64,000 nt of DNA from Leptospira sp. GIMC2001 (GTDB lineage: Bacteria > Spirochaetota > Leptospiria > Leptospirales > Leptospiraceae). A program made the translations under genes and the position numbers. The notes beneath the pieces were generated by a model. It worked only from the letters and a program-made list of their open reading frames with translations. It made no database searches and was not told the origin of the DNA. This document shows, in pieces, positions 35,385 to 44,937 of this stretch (positions are counted from its first letter, which is position 1; every line of letters starts with the position of its first letter). The stretch lies in assembly GCF_028462125.1 (NCBI RefSeq), contig NZ_CP115468.1, forward strand, positions 3,589,559 to 3,653,558. The letters run 5' to 3'.

Positions 35385-36008
35385 ATGAAAATTCCAAGTC
35401 GAAAGGAAATAATTACATTTTCAATTCATTTCATTGCTCAAGGAATACTTTTTGTTATAGTCTATGGAATCACGAATTGGTTGGCATCTTTAAGAGACAG
35501 CCATTTACAACTATTTTTGGAATACGAGCTGTTGATTCCTTTTTTACCAGAATTTATATTTATTTATTTCTCAATCGTCGGATTATTTATAATTACTTTG
35601 TTTTATCTAGATCAGCATGAATTATCTGAACTTTCAAAGTCTTTATCTTTTGCAACCATGATCGCTGGATTTCTATTTCTATTAATTCCAGCAGAAATTG
35701 GTTATGATCGAAAGACTGAAGTAGATAGTTACAATTTTTTATTTAAGATCATCCATCTTTTAGATAGACCATACAATTTAGTTCCTTCACTTCATATAAC
35801 ATATAGCTTTTTAATTTTTCTCTGGATTTACCCTAAAGAAAAAAATTCTTTGTTTCATAATCTTTATATTATTTGGATAATTCTGATTTGTATATCAGTA
35901 TTGGTTATCCATCAACATCATCTAATCGATATTATATCTGGAATATTTCTAGCCTTCGTAAGCTTTTACATATTCGGTTTTCGGAAGCGGAGTCGGCGCA
36001 ATTTCTAA
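35385..36008 (+). CDS. PAP2/IPC-synthase-like membrane phosphatase or phosphotransferase
   Basis: 207 residues with about six membrane helices. Motifs RPYNLVPSLHITYSF and IHQHHLIDIISG correspond to the C2 and C3 signatures of the PAP2 superfamily in the form seen in inositol-phosphorylceramide synthase-like proteins (PSLH rather than PSGH). The predicted role is removing or exchanging a phosphate-linked head group on a lipid. The last 60 bases overlap the 3' end of the convergent desaturase gene. It is third in the hydrolase-Rieske-PAP2 operon. Confidence 0.8.
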   Translation: MKIPSRKEIITFSIHFIAQGILFVIVYGITNWLASLRDSHLQLFLEYELLIPFLPEFIFIYFSIVGLFIITLFYLDQHELSELSKSLSFATMIAGFLFLLIPAEIGYDRKTEVDSYNFLFKIIHLLDRPYNLVPSLHITYSFLIFLWIYPKEKNSLFHNLYIIWIILICISVLVIHQHHLIDIISGIFLAFVSFYIFGFRKRSRRNF

Positions 36009-36881
36009 ATTCAGCTTTGGACCAGTCCAGAGCCTAAAATATTGCTTCAGATAACTTATGGGTTTGATTTTTTGATTCTTCAGTCCGGATTCTTTTAGAT
36101 AGATCCAAGGAAGGTTAGGATCAAGATGGTGTTCGTAATCCCAGTTGCTATGCAATAAGAGCTTTTCTAAGACGATATTCGTTGTTAGATTATGTGCGCC
36201 TTCTATTACATCACGCTTAGTAAATGCATGTGTGATATATTGTCTTGTAGACCAATTAAAAGCAAAACATAAATACAAAATAAGTGTTTGTTGCCACTGG
36301 ATCCCTACTATAAAAAACAAAACTAACCATAATAACATCATAAGCAAAGTCTCTAATCGAATACTTAGAATATCTTCATCCTTCATATCTTCGAACATTA
36401 CTTGTGAGCTTTTAATATTCTGAACTATACTGAGCTTAGTAAAATTTGGATAAATGGATAATAGAATTGGGCCAATGGGAACCATAAACCAAAAGCCGCC
36501 GAGTAAAACTAAATACCATCTTAGAATTTGAAAGTATTTTAATTTATTTTCTTCATATAAATCGAACATCTCATGTTCTGTCCGATTGCAACAGTGATGC
36601 TTGATATGTGTAATTTTGACCATAGTAAATGATGTCGGAAAAAGAATTGCATTCAAAATTCCAAATACACGATTCAAGTTTGGATTCGAATGCAAATTCA
36701 TATGTGTTGCTTCGTGCATCAGAGCATAAGAACCTAATAGTAAAAAGGAAAACAGAATACCTACTGGAATTGTTTCTAAAAGACTTAGCCTCGATGCAAA
36801 AATCAGCAAGCCAATATTGCAAACAAAATAAGAAATGGATAGAATCCAATTGAGTTGGTTCGGAATAGGATTTTCTTTCAT
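35949..36881 (-). CDS. membrane fatty acid desaturase/hydroxylase
   Basis: 310 residues with four to six membrane helices and the three histidine boxes of di-iron membrane desaturases: HEATHMNLH, HIKHHCCNRTEHE and DYEHHLDP. It would introduce a double bond or hydroxyl group into an acyl chain or another lipid. The start is ATG 36881; a TTG one codon earlier is possible. The C-terminal coding sequence overlaps the PAP2 gene by 60 bases on the other strand, and both proteins look intact. It is likely part of the lipid-modifying neighbourhood. Confidence 0.88.
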   Translation of the reverse strand: MKENPIPNQLNWILSISYFVCNIGLLIFASRLSLLETIPVGILFSFLLLGSYALMHEATHMNLHSNPNLNRVFGILNAILFPTSFTMVKITHIKHHCCNRTEHEMFDLYEENKLKYFQILRWYLVLLGGFWFMVPIGPILLSIYPNFTKLSIVQNIKSSQVMFEDMKDEDILSIRLETLLMMLLWLVLFFIVGIQWQQTLILYLCFAFNWSTRQYITHAFTKRDVIEGAHNLTTNIVLEKLLLHSNWDYEHHLDPNLPWIYLKESGLKNQKIKPISYLKQYFRLWTGPKLNLEIAPTPLPKTEYVKAYEG

Positions 36882-37051
36882 CAAAATTGTCTACTTTAAT
36901 GGATTTAGAACAAGTATCATAAATTGTAAATTCTAATTTATTGCATAAAATGCGGATAATTCGAATTCTCCGGTAAATAAATATTTTTTTATCTTTTGAA
37001 ATATTCATTCTATTATTGACAATTTTTAGATACCAATGAAGGTATATCGCT

Positions 37052-37648
37052 ATGGGCAAATTTAATTTTAAATGTTTAGTTATATTTATTTTTTTCTCAT
37101 CTCTTCTTCCCTCTACGCTCTTCTCGGAAGATTCCGTTCATAATGAACTGAGAAAATTTAAAGTTGAGTTCGAAGAAGCGGTAGAAACCAGAGATATTGC
37201 CAAAATGCTCGAATTTGTTCATCCAAATGTGGTTATAACTTTTGTAGATGCGCAAGCTTTGCGAGGACATACAGAGCTCAGTGATTATTTAAATCGTTTA
37301 CTAAAAGGTCCGTCTAGACTGATAAAAAATTTTAATACTAAAATCGATGTCGATGAGCTAACGATTATGTATGGTAATAATAATGTGGGAATTTCATTTG
37401 GTTCGTCTGATGATTATTTCAACCTGACAGAAGGATTGGAATTTCATTCAAAAAGTCGATGGACGGCTACTCTAGTGAAGGAGAATAACAAATGGCTAAT
37501 AGCATCTGCACATGTCTCGGTTGATATGTTTAAGAATCCGCTTCTCACTGCCGCTAAGAATTCGATATATATTTGGGCACTTATTTCTTTTATTCTTGGA
37601 ACGGGTCTTGGATATGGAATCTTCAGATTTATCCAATCGAGAAAATAA
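37052..37648 (+). CDS. secreted SnoaL/NTF2-like protein with C-terminal anchor
   Basis: 198 residues: a signal peptide (about 1-25), an NTF2-like alpha+beta cone (about 30-165, with RDIAKMLEFVHPNVVITF and SRWTATLVKENNKWLIASAH), and a C-terminal membrane helix (about 172-193). DUF4440/SnoaL-like domains bind small hydrophobic ligands or act as cyclases; no catalytic residues can be assigned. The domain probably sits in the periplasm anchored to the inner membrane. It precedes the first radical SAM gene by 12 bases and may head that operon. AAGG lies nine bases before the ATG. Confidence 0.7.
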   Translation: MGKFNFKCLVIFIFFSSLLPSTLFSEDSVHNELRKFKVEFEEAVETRDIAKMLEFVHPNVVITFVDAQALRGHTELSDYLNRLLKGPSRLIKNFNTKIDVDELTIMYGNNNVGISFGSSDDYFNLTEGLEFHSKSRWTATLVKENNKWLIASAHVSVDMFKNPLLTAAKNSIYIWALISFILGTGLGYGIFRFIQSRK

Positions 37649-37660
37649 GTTTCAATCCAT

Positions 37661-38992
37661 ATGATTCGTCTAGCTTTGATATCGCCAAAAGGTCCTTTGT
37701 ATAGGCATAAGACAGGAATCTTTCGAAAAGATCTTCGTGCGGCACCTCTTACCTTAACTACACTCGCATCTCTCGTTCCAAAAGATTTGGATATAGATGT
37801 AAAAATCTATGATGAAGGCATAGAGGATATTCCAAATAATCTAGATGCGGATTTGGTTGCGATGACTGTAATTACAGGATCAGCGAACAGAACGTACGAA
37901 CTAAGTGAACGGTTTAGGAGAGATGGTAAAAAAGTTATTCTCGGTGGACCTCATGTTACTTTAATTCCAGAAGAATCAATTCAGTATGCAGATTCAATTG
38001 CAACTGGCTATGCAGAAGAGACATGGCCGCAAATGCTTCGTGACTATGCTAATGGAAATCTAAAGAACCGCTACGATATGTCTAAAGAATTTTCTTTCGA
38101 TCGGCTTGAATCAATTCCGTTTCCGAGGAGAGATCTGCTTCAGAAAAAAGGATATAAAACTCTAGAAACTTTTGAAGCGACTCGTGGTTGCATTCATAGC
38201 TGTGACTTCTGCGTAGTTCCCGTTGCTTGGGGAAGAAAGCCTTTCCAAAAGCCTATTGAGCATATCATCGAAGATATCAAAAGAAGAAAAACCAAAACTG
38301 TTTTATTCTATGATTTAAACTTAATTGCGGATCGTGAATATGCAAAAAGATTATTTGAAGCATTGATTCCTCTCAAAATTTATTGGGTTGGATTATCGAC
38401 TACGCTGATTGACAAAGATCCTGAACTATTGAATTTACTAATTCGTTCAGGATGCAAAGGATTATTGATAGGCTTTGAAAGCGTATCCAAAGAAACTCTT
38501 CGCGGTACAAAAAAATCATTCAACAATCCGGATAACTATGCGAGTTTGATAAAGACACTTCATCAAGCTGGAATAGTTATCAATGGAACATTTGTATTCG
38601 GTAACGATGAGGACAACATAGATTCATTTCAAAATGTTAGGCAGTTTGTAATCGACAATCGAATTGGACTCCCTAGATTCTCTATATTGACTCCATTTCC
38701 TGGAACTCCATTATTCAAAAGACTAGAGTCAGAGAACAGAATAGTTACTAAGGACTGGAGCAAATACGATGGACAACATGTTGTTTTCCAACCTAAGAAT
38801 CTTACTATTGATCAACTTCAAGTAGAACATGAGAATATATGGAAAGATGTATATTCTTATAAAAATATTTGCAAGAGAGTTTTTGGTAATTTAACTTCAA
38901 TATTTCCGATCGTTCTCGCTGCTAATTCCTCATATCGATTCTATGCTAATAATCTAACGAAGTTCTACACATGTAGAGGGGGTTTGGTGTGA
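37661..38992 (+). CDS. B12-binding-type radical SAM enzyme (first of tandem pair)
   Basis: 443 residues. The cobalamin-binding-like N-domain (about 1-145, VILGGPHVTLIPEE, TGYAEETWP) precedes a radical SAM core with CIHSCDFC (about 174-181), LIGFESVSKE and LTPFPGTPL. Paralogous to the next gene. The size and layout recall hopanoid-modifying enzymes (HpnP/HpnJ-like), but substrates cannot be read from sequence. Its TGA overlaps the GTG start of the next gene by four bases, so they are translationally coupled. Probable first or second gene of the five- or six-gene operon ending at 43828. Confidence 0.9.
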   Translation: MIRLALISPKGPLYRHKTGIFRKDLRAAPLTLTTLASLVPKDLDIDVKIYDEGIEDIPNNLDADLVAMTVITGSANRTYELSERFRRDGKKVILGGPHVTLIPEESIQYADSIATGYAEETWPQMLRDYANGNLKNRYDMSKEFSFDRLESIPFPRRDLLQKKGYKTLETFEATRGCIHSCDFCVVPVAWGRKPFQKPIEHIIEDIKRRKTKTVLFYDLNLIADREYAKRLFEALIPLKIYWVGLSTTLIDKDPELLNLLIRSGCKGLLIGFESVSKETLRGTKKSFNNPDNYASLIKTLHQAGIVINGTFVFGNDEDNIDSFQNVRQFVIDNRIGLPRFSILTPFPGTPLFKRLESENRIVTKDWSKYDGQHVVFQPKNLTIDQLQVEHENIWKDVYSYKNICKRVFGNLTSIFPIVLAANSSYRFYANNLTKFYTCRGGLV

Positions 38993-40392
38993 GACTTACC
39001 ATCATTCATCCATGCATTGGAAGGATCCCAGGAAAAAAATACATCAAAGGCTGGCAGATGGAACCTTTACCAGCTGCACATCTATCAGGACTTACACCAG
39101 ATGATGTTGATATAAAGTTTTATGATGATAGAATGGAGCTGATACCTTTTGATGAGGCAACAGATCTTGTTGCTATTTCTATTGAGACTTACACTGCAAA
39201 AAGAGCCTATCAGATTGCATCAGAATATAGAAAGAGGGGCGTAATAGTTGTTATGGGTGGCTTCCATGCAACATTGGTTTCTGATGAAGTATTAGAATAT
39301 GCTGATGTAGTAGTGATTGGTGAAGCTGAAGACATTTGGCAACAAGTAATTGCTGACTTCAAGAACAAATCTCTGCAAAGAATTTATAAATCAGCAACCC
39401 GTCCTGATATAGCAAAAGCAAGCCCTGATCGAAGTATTTTTCAAGGTAAAAAATATCTGCCTATTGGTCTTGTTGAGTCTGCGAGGGGTTGCACGTTCAA
39501 ATGTGACTTCTGTGTGATTCAAACTTTTTTCTCATCCACTCAGAATCGTAGAAGCACGCAAACAGTTATTGATGAGATAAAATCAATTACTGATAAACGT
39601 AAATTGATTTTCTTTGTAGATGACAATATCGTATCACATCCTAAGGAAGCTAAAGAGTTTTATAAAGCATTAATTCCGTTAAAAATTAAATGGGTGAGTC
39701 AAGCTGCAATAACGATGACCCATGATGTAGAAATGTTAGAGATACTTCGAGACAGTGGTTGTCAAGGCGTGCTAATTGGATTTGAGTCTCTGAATCCCGT
39801 TAATCTCAAAGCAATGAACAAAACTTTCAATACCACCAAAGGCGGAATAGAAGAAGCTACAAAAAGATTGCATAAATACGGAATTCGATTATACGCTACA
39901 TTTATTTTTGGATATGATGAAGATACAATGCTATCTTTTCGAGAAACAATAGATTTTTGTATAAACCACAAAATATTTATGGTTGCATTCAATCATCTAA
40001 CTCCATTTCCTGGAACCCCATTGTATAAAAAATTGGAATCCGAAGGAAGATTGATTTATAAAAAATGGTGGCTTGCAGATGAGTATAAATATGGACAAGT
40101 TCCATTTAGAACAAAGATTGATCCAGAAGTGATTCGCCTTGAATGCGTTAAAGCTAGAAAAGAATTCTATTCTGTTCCATCAATAATCAAAAGAATGTTC
40201 TCCAAAACCAATTCTGGTGGATTCTTTATGTTCTATGCATATTGGTTTATCAATTTATTATTAAGAAAAGAAGCTGAGCTTAGAGACTTATACCCCTTAG
40301 GTGATACTACATTCAAAGGAGAATTACTCCCAGTCGATATCGAGCAGCATCGCGAGTATTTTCATAACAAATTGGAAGCAAAAGTAAGTTGA
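38989..40392 (+). CDS. B12-binding-type radical SAM enzyme (second of tandem pair)
   Basis: 467 residues starting at GTG 38989 inside the preceding stop. The N-domain (about 1-150: VVMGGFHATLVSDE, VVIGEAEDIW) is followed by the radical SAM core with CTFKCDFC (about 169-176), FVDDNIVSHP, VLIGFESLNP and LTPFPGTPL. The opening MRLTIIHPCIGR...KGWQME and YDDRMELIPFDE motifs mark a conserved subfamily that I recognise but cannot link to a reaction. The C-terminal 70 residues contain a hydrophobic stretch (FFMFYAYWFINLL), suggesting membrane or lipid contact. Confidence 0.9.
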   Translation: MRLTIIHPCIGRIPGKKYIKGWQMEPLPAAHLSGLTPDDVDIKFYDDRMELIPFDEATDLVAISIETYTAKRAYQIASEYRKRGVIVVMGGFHATLVSDEVLEYADVVVIGEAEDIWQQVIADFKNKSLQRIYKSATRPDIAKASPDRSIFQGKKYLPIGLVESARGCTFKCDFCVIQTFFSSTQNRRSTQTVIDEIKSITDKRKLIFFVDDNIVSHPKEAKEFYKALIPLKIKWVSQAAITMTHDVEMLEILRDSGCQGVLIGFESLNPVNLKAMNKTFNTTKGGIEEATKRLHKYGIRLYATFIFGYDEDTMLSFRETIDFCINHKIFMVAFNHLTPFPGTPLYKKLESEGRLIYKKWWLADEYKYGQVPFRTKIDPEVIRLECVKARKEFYSVPSIIKRMFSKTNSGGFFMFYAYWFINLLLRKEAELRDLYPLGDTTFKGELLPVDIEQHREYFHNKLEAKVS

Positions 40393-40396
40393 TCCA

Positions 40397-41533
40397 TTGG
40401 TTAAAATTGAATTAGCAGAATTTCCAAGAGATAACTCCAGTTTATTATCTTTTAGTAAAAAGCATCCATCCATTGGTCAAATTTCTCTGTATCAAGATCG
40501 CTCTCCAAATTATTACGACTCACTCACACCAGAGGGAGAAATAAAACAAGTTGTGATTGGACGAGATTTAGAATCGAATGAGATCATTGGAGTTGGTCAC
40601 CGTACCGAAAGCAATTTCTTGATTAATGGAAATAAAACTAGATTAGGAATGCTCAGTGGATTAAAATTAGATCCAAAATACAAATCGACTACTGCCCTAC
40701 CCCGCGGATATAAATACTTTCGTGACTTAGATTCGGAAGGCAAATCTCTAGGATACTTTACAACAATACAATCTGAGAATTATCATTCCATTCAAGTCTT
40801 GGAATCAGGAAAGGCTGGACTTCCAAAATATCAATTTATTTCGAATCTGATTACCTATACATTCTCGAAAAATTCTTTTAATAAATATGCAAATAGGAAT
40901 CTCACAACTAAATTTAAAATTTTCAATTCGATCGATGATCCATCAATCGTTCCTAGAATTCTAAATTTTCTTACAGATCAATCCAAACATACTTCCGTAT
41001 GTCCAGACTATTCACGATTGTTTGGTTTGGATTTTGGCGAAAAAATATTTTATACAATGGAAGATGATAAAGGAATTAAATTTTGTTTATGTCTATGGAA
41101 TCAAGGTAATGGAAAAAATTGGATTGTAAAAAAATACAACCTTCCCCTAAATTTTATAAGACCTTTTTACAATGGTTTTTCAAATTTCAATTCATATCCC
41201 AAAATGCCAAAAGAAAATTCTTCGATTCCTAATATGTATATTTCTTTTTTAAACTCAAGACAGGATGCAGTGGAGGCATCAAGTGAATTGCTCGGTCTTT
41301 TGGATTTTGCGATTCGAAGTTATTCCAATTTCAGTCCTCCTCGTATCCGCGATAGTATATATACATTTACTTTGGATTCAAGTCATAACTTGAATCAGAT
41401 TTTAAAAAAAATACCCGCTTGGGTTATTCATTCTCGTGCCTACTTTGTGTATTGGGAAGGTAAAGCCAAATCCCAAGAAATCTACAATAAAATTCAAGCT
41501 GGAAATAGGATATGGGAAATCGGATGTCTATAA
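40397..41533 (+). CDS. GNAT-like acyltransferase (putative)
   Basis: 378 residues from TTG 40397, four bases after the preceding stop. The N-terminal half has GNAT-type strands and the acyl-CoA loop region (EIIGVGHRTES, LGMLSGLKLDPKYKS, RGYKYFRDLD, FTTIQSENYHSIQVLESG). The second half (about 180-378) may be a further, degenerate GNAT-like unit. I infer N- or O-acylation of the cluster product; acyl donor and acceptor are unknown. Overlaps the next gene by 22 bases. Confidence 0.6.
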   Translation: MVKIELAEFPRDNSSLLSFSKKHPSIGQISLYQDRSPNYYDSLTPEGEIKQVVIGRDLESNEIIGVGHRTESNFLINGNKTRLGMLSGLKLDPKYKSTTALPRGYKYFRDLDSEGKSLGYFTTIQSENYHSIQVLESGKAGLPKYQFISNLITYTFSKNSFNKYANRNLTTKFKIFNSIDDPSIVPRILNFLTDQSKHTSVCPDYSRLFGLDFGEKIFYTMEDDKGIKFCLCLWNQGNGKNWIVKKYNLPLNFIRPFYNGFSNFNSYPKMPKENSSIPNMYISFLNSRQDAVEASSELLGLLDFAIRSYSNFSPPRIRDSIYTFTLDSSHNLNQILKKIPAWVIHSRAYFVYWEGKAKSQEIYNKIQAGNRIWEIGCL

Positions 41534-42252
41534 TATCTGAATCCGTATCCATTTCACCGAACGAATTGAACGCTGCAGATATTGATTCCATGTTCCGATT
41601 AATGGATGATTCGTATTTTGGAGTTCAGAAAAATATATTTATCACAGATCTTCAATCAAAAGATAAAATTTTAATTATTAGGAAATTAGACAAGATTATT
41701 GGATTTACTACATTCAAATTTCATGAAATAGATGATCTGGAGAATCCGGAGCAGAAATTAACGGTTTGCTTTTCTGGCGATACAGTAATAGATCCACAGT
41801 TTCGAGGCGATCTAAATCTTCCAATACAATGGGGAATAATTATGCTTCGGGAATCTCTATCGCGAAATACCAAAATCTATTGGTTATTAACGACAAAAGG
41901 AATTAGAACTTACCGTTATCTTCCCGTATTTTTTTATAATTTCTATCCAAGCCCGGTTCTTATGGATTCTAAACTAGAAAACTTATGCAAACATTTTGGT
42001 AAAAGATTGTTCGGTTTCGATTTCGATGATTCTCGAGGAATTCTAGAGAGAAAAACGAATGTTCAAACAATCCGAAAAGTAGAAGAAGATTTGGCATATA
42101 TCAACAGAAAGAAAGATCCTTTTGTAAAATATTTTTTAACTAAAAATCCAAACTTCTCTAACGGTGATGAACTTGTCTGCCTTGCAGAATTTTCAATGGA
42201 CAATATCAAACCATTTATAAAAAAAATTCTATTGAATAAAAATGAGCAGTAG
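41512..42252 (+). CDS. second GNAT-like protein (putative)
   Basis: 246 residues from ATG 41512, or 242 from ATG 41524; both lie inside the end of the previous gene. The fold signs are weaker: ILIIRKLDKIIGFTTFKF, CFSGDTVIDPQFRG, WLLTTKGIRTYRYLPVFF. This resembles a GNAT core with a conserved substrate loop. It ends 11 bases into the GH3-family gene. I cannot name the reaction; the strict overlap with both neighbours argues for a role in the same pathway. Confidence 0.55.
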   Translation: MGNRMSIISESVSISPNELNAADIDSMFRLMDDSYFGVQKNIFITDLQSKDKILIIRKLDKIIGFTTFKFHEIDDLENPEQKLTVCFSGDTVIDPQFRGDLNLPIQWGIIMLRESLSRNTKIYWLLTTKGIRTYRYLPVFFYNFYPSPVLMDSKLENLCKHFGKRLFGFDFDDSRGILERKTNVQTIRKVEEDLAYINRKKDPFVKYFLTKNPNFSNGDELVCLAEFSMDNIKPFIKKILLNKNEQ

Positions 42253-43828
42253 ATTCATAAGAAGGCTTGCAATCTTCGCATGGAAGACTTTAGCAAAAAA
42301 AAATTATACTTTTTTTAGAAATAATATTCACAATGTACAATCTATTCAAAATACAAATCTCAAAAATCTACTTGTAAATTCTAACAACACAGCTTTCTCT
42401 CGGGACTATGATTTAAATCCGAAAATGAACTACCGGGAATATTCAAAACAAGTTCCAATTCAGAAATATGATGATCTTAAACCTTATATTGAAAGAATTA
42501 TGAATGGTGAACAAAATGCACTATCTAAATCCAAAATACGAAAAATTAACCTAACGAGTGGAAGTTCCGATGCATCAAAACTAATTCCATATACGGACTA
42601 CAGCGCAGAAGAATTTGCTAAATCCATTGGAGTATGGATGTATGGCTTGATTGAATATAGAAAATTAAATGTAGGTGGCAAATTTTATTTCTCAATTACA
42701 CCATCAGGAATGGATAGTTATAATAAAAATGGAGTAAATGTAGGTTTTGATAACGACAGTGATTATTTCGGAATTATAGAAAAACATATAAGCCAATTGA
42801 TAATGGTAACTCCTGATTCCATTTCTAAAATAAAAGATTTGAATCAAGTGATTCTATACACAGTTTGTTATCTTCTTCAAACTACAGATTTAGTCCTTAT
42901 ATCAATTTGGAATCCTAGCTTTTTACAAAGAATTTTGGATTATATTTTCTACAATAGAAAGCTAGTTTTCCAAACAATGAGAATTGTATTTAGAGATAAA
43001 ATTTCGAAAAGAATTCAGTTTATTGAACAAACTTTAAATAACGCAAGGAAAGCAAACGAAGTGGATTGGCTTTCTATCTGGCCCCAATTAAAGATAGTAA
43101 GCACTTGGACAGAAAATCACGCTTTTCCATTTTTCCAAAACCTTAAGAGTTATCTTCCAAATGTAGAATTCGAAACAAAAGGAGTTGTGGCAACAGAAGG
43201 ATTCATCTCGGTTCCGTTCTACAATTCCCAGAACAAACCGATCAATTTGTTGAGTTATACTTCTCATTTTTATGAATTTAGAAATAGAAAATCCGAGATA
43301 CTTTTGATAGATGACTTATCGATCGGAGACGAAGTAGAAGTGATTATGAGCCTTGGAAATGGTTTTCATCGATATGCAATCGGTGATTGGTTTCGAATCA
43401 ATGCTAAGATCGGAAATCTTCCAAGCATGGAATTTATTGGTCGAGAAGAATTCATTTCAGATCTATGTGGCGAGAAAATTAATGAGAATTTTTTATTGAT
43501 AAATCTCGTCCCGAAATTAAAACAATTAGGAATCCTTGAGAAAGATTTCTATATTCAAGGAAATATAGAATACACAAAGGCTTATTATAATCTTTGCATT
43601 TTATCAAATGCTAAATTTTCACAGGAAAAATTACTAGAATTATCGAATCTTGCAGAACGTATATTACAGACGAATCCGCATTATAAATATGCGAGAGAAC
43701 TCAACCAATTAGAAAAACTTCGAATCAAATTAATTGAATTTATGGAAATTGCGAAAACTGGACGAATTGCAACTTTTAAGAATCGAATTTTGAGATCCCC
43801 GAAAAACAATCAAGAAATCATTGAGTGA
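42242..43828 (+). CDS. GH3-family acyl-adenylating amido synthetase
   Basis: 528 residues of the GH3 auxin-responsive-promoter superfamily (ANL-type adenylation fold). The ATP loop is LTSGSSDASKLIPYT (about 100-114), a mid motif reads VVATEGFISVPF, and the hinge block reads FHRYAIGDWFRI then MEFIGREEFISD. Plant GH3 enzymes activate a carboxylate with ATP and join it to an amino acid. Bacterial members occur in uncharacterised clusters. Here it should activate an acid made or modified by the radical SAM and acyltransferase enzymes (inference). Last gene of the operon; no hairpin is evident after it. Confidence 0.88.
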   Translation: MSSRFIRRLAIFAWKTLAKKNYTFFRNNIHNVQSIQNTNLKNLLVNSNNTAFSRDYDLNPKMNYREYSKQVPIQKYDDLKPYIERIMNGEQNALSKSKIRKINLTSGSSDASKLIPYTDYSAEEFAKSIGVWMYGLIEYRKLNVGGKFYFSITPSGMDSYNKNGVNVGFDNDSDYFGIIEKHISQLIMVTPDSISKIKDLNQVILYTVCYLLQTTDLVLISIWNPSFLQRILDYIFYNRKLVFQTMRIVFRDKISKRIQFIEQTLNNARKANEVDWLSIWPQLKIVSTWTENHAFPFFQNLKSYLPNVEFETKGVVATEGFISVPFYNSQNKPINLLSYTSHFYEFRNRKSEILLIDDLSIGDEVEVIMSLGNGFHRYAIGDWFRINAKIGNLPSMEFIGREEFISDLCGEKINENFLLINLVPKLKQLGILEKDFYIQGNIEYTKAYYNLCILSNAKFSQEKLLELSNLAERILQTNPHYKYARELNQLEKLRIKLIEFMEIAKTGRIATFKNRILRSPKNNQEIIE

Positions 43829-43881
43829 ATTTTAGTCTTGATATTATCAATTGGTTCGCTGTCTAATATTTGTAAGGGACT

Positions 43882-44937
43882 ATGAACTTCAAATTCCCTG
43901 AGTACAAAATGAAATCATTACAAACAATTCCATTTTCCGTTCTGGATCTATCCCCTATAGTAGAAGGAAGCAATGCGACTGAATCCTTTCGAAGAAGTCT
44001 CACACTTGCCAAGCGAGCTGAAGAACTAGGCTTCAATCGGTTCTGGGTCGCTGAACATCACAATATGCCAGGAATTGCAAGTTCGGCAACTTCTGTATTA
44101 ATCGGCTATCTTGCTTCAGGTACTCATTCGATTCGAGTTGGTTCCGGTGGAATCATGCTACCGAACCATCCACCTCTCGTCATAGCCGAACAATTTGGAA
44201 CACTGGAATCTATGTATCCTGGAAGAATTGATCTAGGACTTGGTCGAGCTCCAGGAACAGACGGACTGACAACCAAAGCATTAAGAAGAGAGCAAACTAT
44301 TGGAGGACAAGAATTTCCAGAACTTTTAGATGAGTTGATGTTCTTTTTTGCAGAGGCAAGTCCTGGACAGAAAGTACGGGCAGTTCCCGGCTACGGAATC
44401 CAAATTCCCATTTGGTTACTTGGCTCCAGTTTATACAGTGCAGAACTAGCTGGAAGACTTGGACTTCCTTTTAGTTTTGCTGCACATTTTGCTCCAGAGC
44501 TAATGAATGAAGCTATAGAAGTTTATAGAAAAGTATTCCAACCTTCTCAATGCTTAGATGAACCCTATCTAATGTTAGGTGTCAATGTCATAGCTGCAGA
44601 GAAAACTGATGAGGCAAAAGATTTAGCAACATCGCAATTTATGAGCTTCTTACATCTAATCAGAGGCAACCCGCAACCTCTCGCGAAACCAATTCCATTC
44701 GATGATCTCACAAAGCTTTGGTCACCCATGGAGAAAAGTATCATTCAATCCAAGCTTCAAACTACTTTTATTGGATCGCGGGACAAAATTCAGGACGAAC
44801 TGATAAATTTTGTGGATTCTACGCAAGCAGATGAGTTAATCATCCATTCTATGATTTATGATCTTGATGCCCAGATAAAGTCGTATGAGATTATCCACTC
44901 ATTGAAAACATCCGATAAAATTTTGGAACATGCCTAA
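43882..44937 (+). CDS. luciferase-like (LLM) flavin-dependent oxidoreductase
   Basis: 351 residues of the bacterial-luciferase-like TIM-barrel family, YhbW/group-1 type: [66 protein letters not shown]. Such enzymes use FMNH2 and O2 or related chemistry; light production is not implied. It follows the GH3 gene by 53 bases and touches the DsbD-like gene, so it could belong to either unit. AAGGGA precedes the ATG. Confidence 0.93.
   Translation: MNFKFPEYKMKSLQTIPFSVLDLSPIVEGSNATESFRRSLTLAKRAEELGFNRFWVAEHHNMPGIASSATSVLIGYLASGTHSIRVGSGGIMLPNHPPLVIAEQFGTLESMYPGRIDLGLGRAPGTDGLTTKALRREQTIGGQEFPELLDELMFFFAEASPGQKVRAVPGYGIQIPIWLLGSSLYSAELAGRLGLPFSFAAHFAPELMNEAIEVYRKVFQPSQCLDEPYLMLGVNVIAAEKTDEAKDLATSQFMSFLHLIRGNPQPLAKPIPFDDLTKLWSPMEKSIIQSKLQTTFIGSRDKIQDELINFVDSTQADELIIHSMIYDLDAQIKSYEIIHSLKTSDKILEHA

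Noticed and set aside
36571..37059. 162-codon minus-strand open frame overlapping the desaturase gene
   Set aside because: It lies in another frame of the desaturase N-terminus and the 5' end of the NTF2-like gene, and has no recognisable domain or ribosome site.
31759..43828. Phage or integrative element
   Set aside because: No integrase, transposase, tRNA attachment site or phage structural gene was seen despite the AT-rich, accessory look.
43882..44937. Bioluminescence (luxAB-like) function
   Set aside because: Only the broad luciferase-like fold is present; no luxB, luxCDE or FMN reductase partner is nearby.
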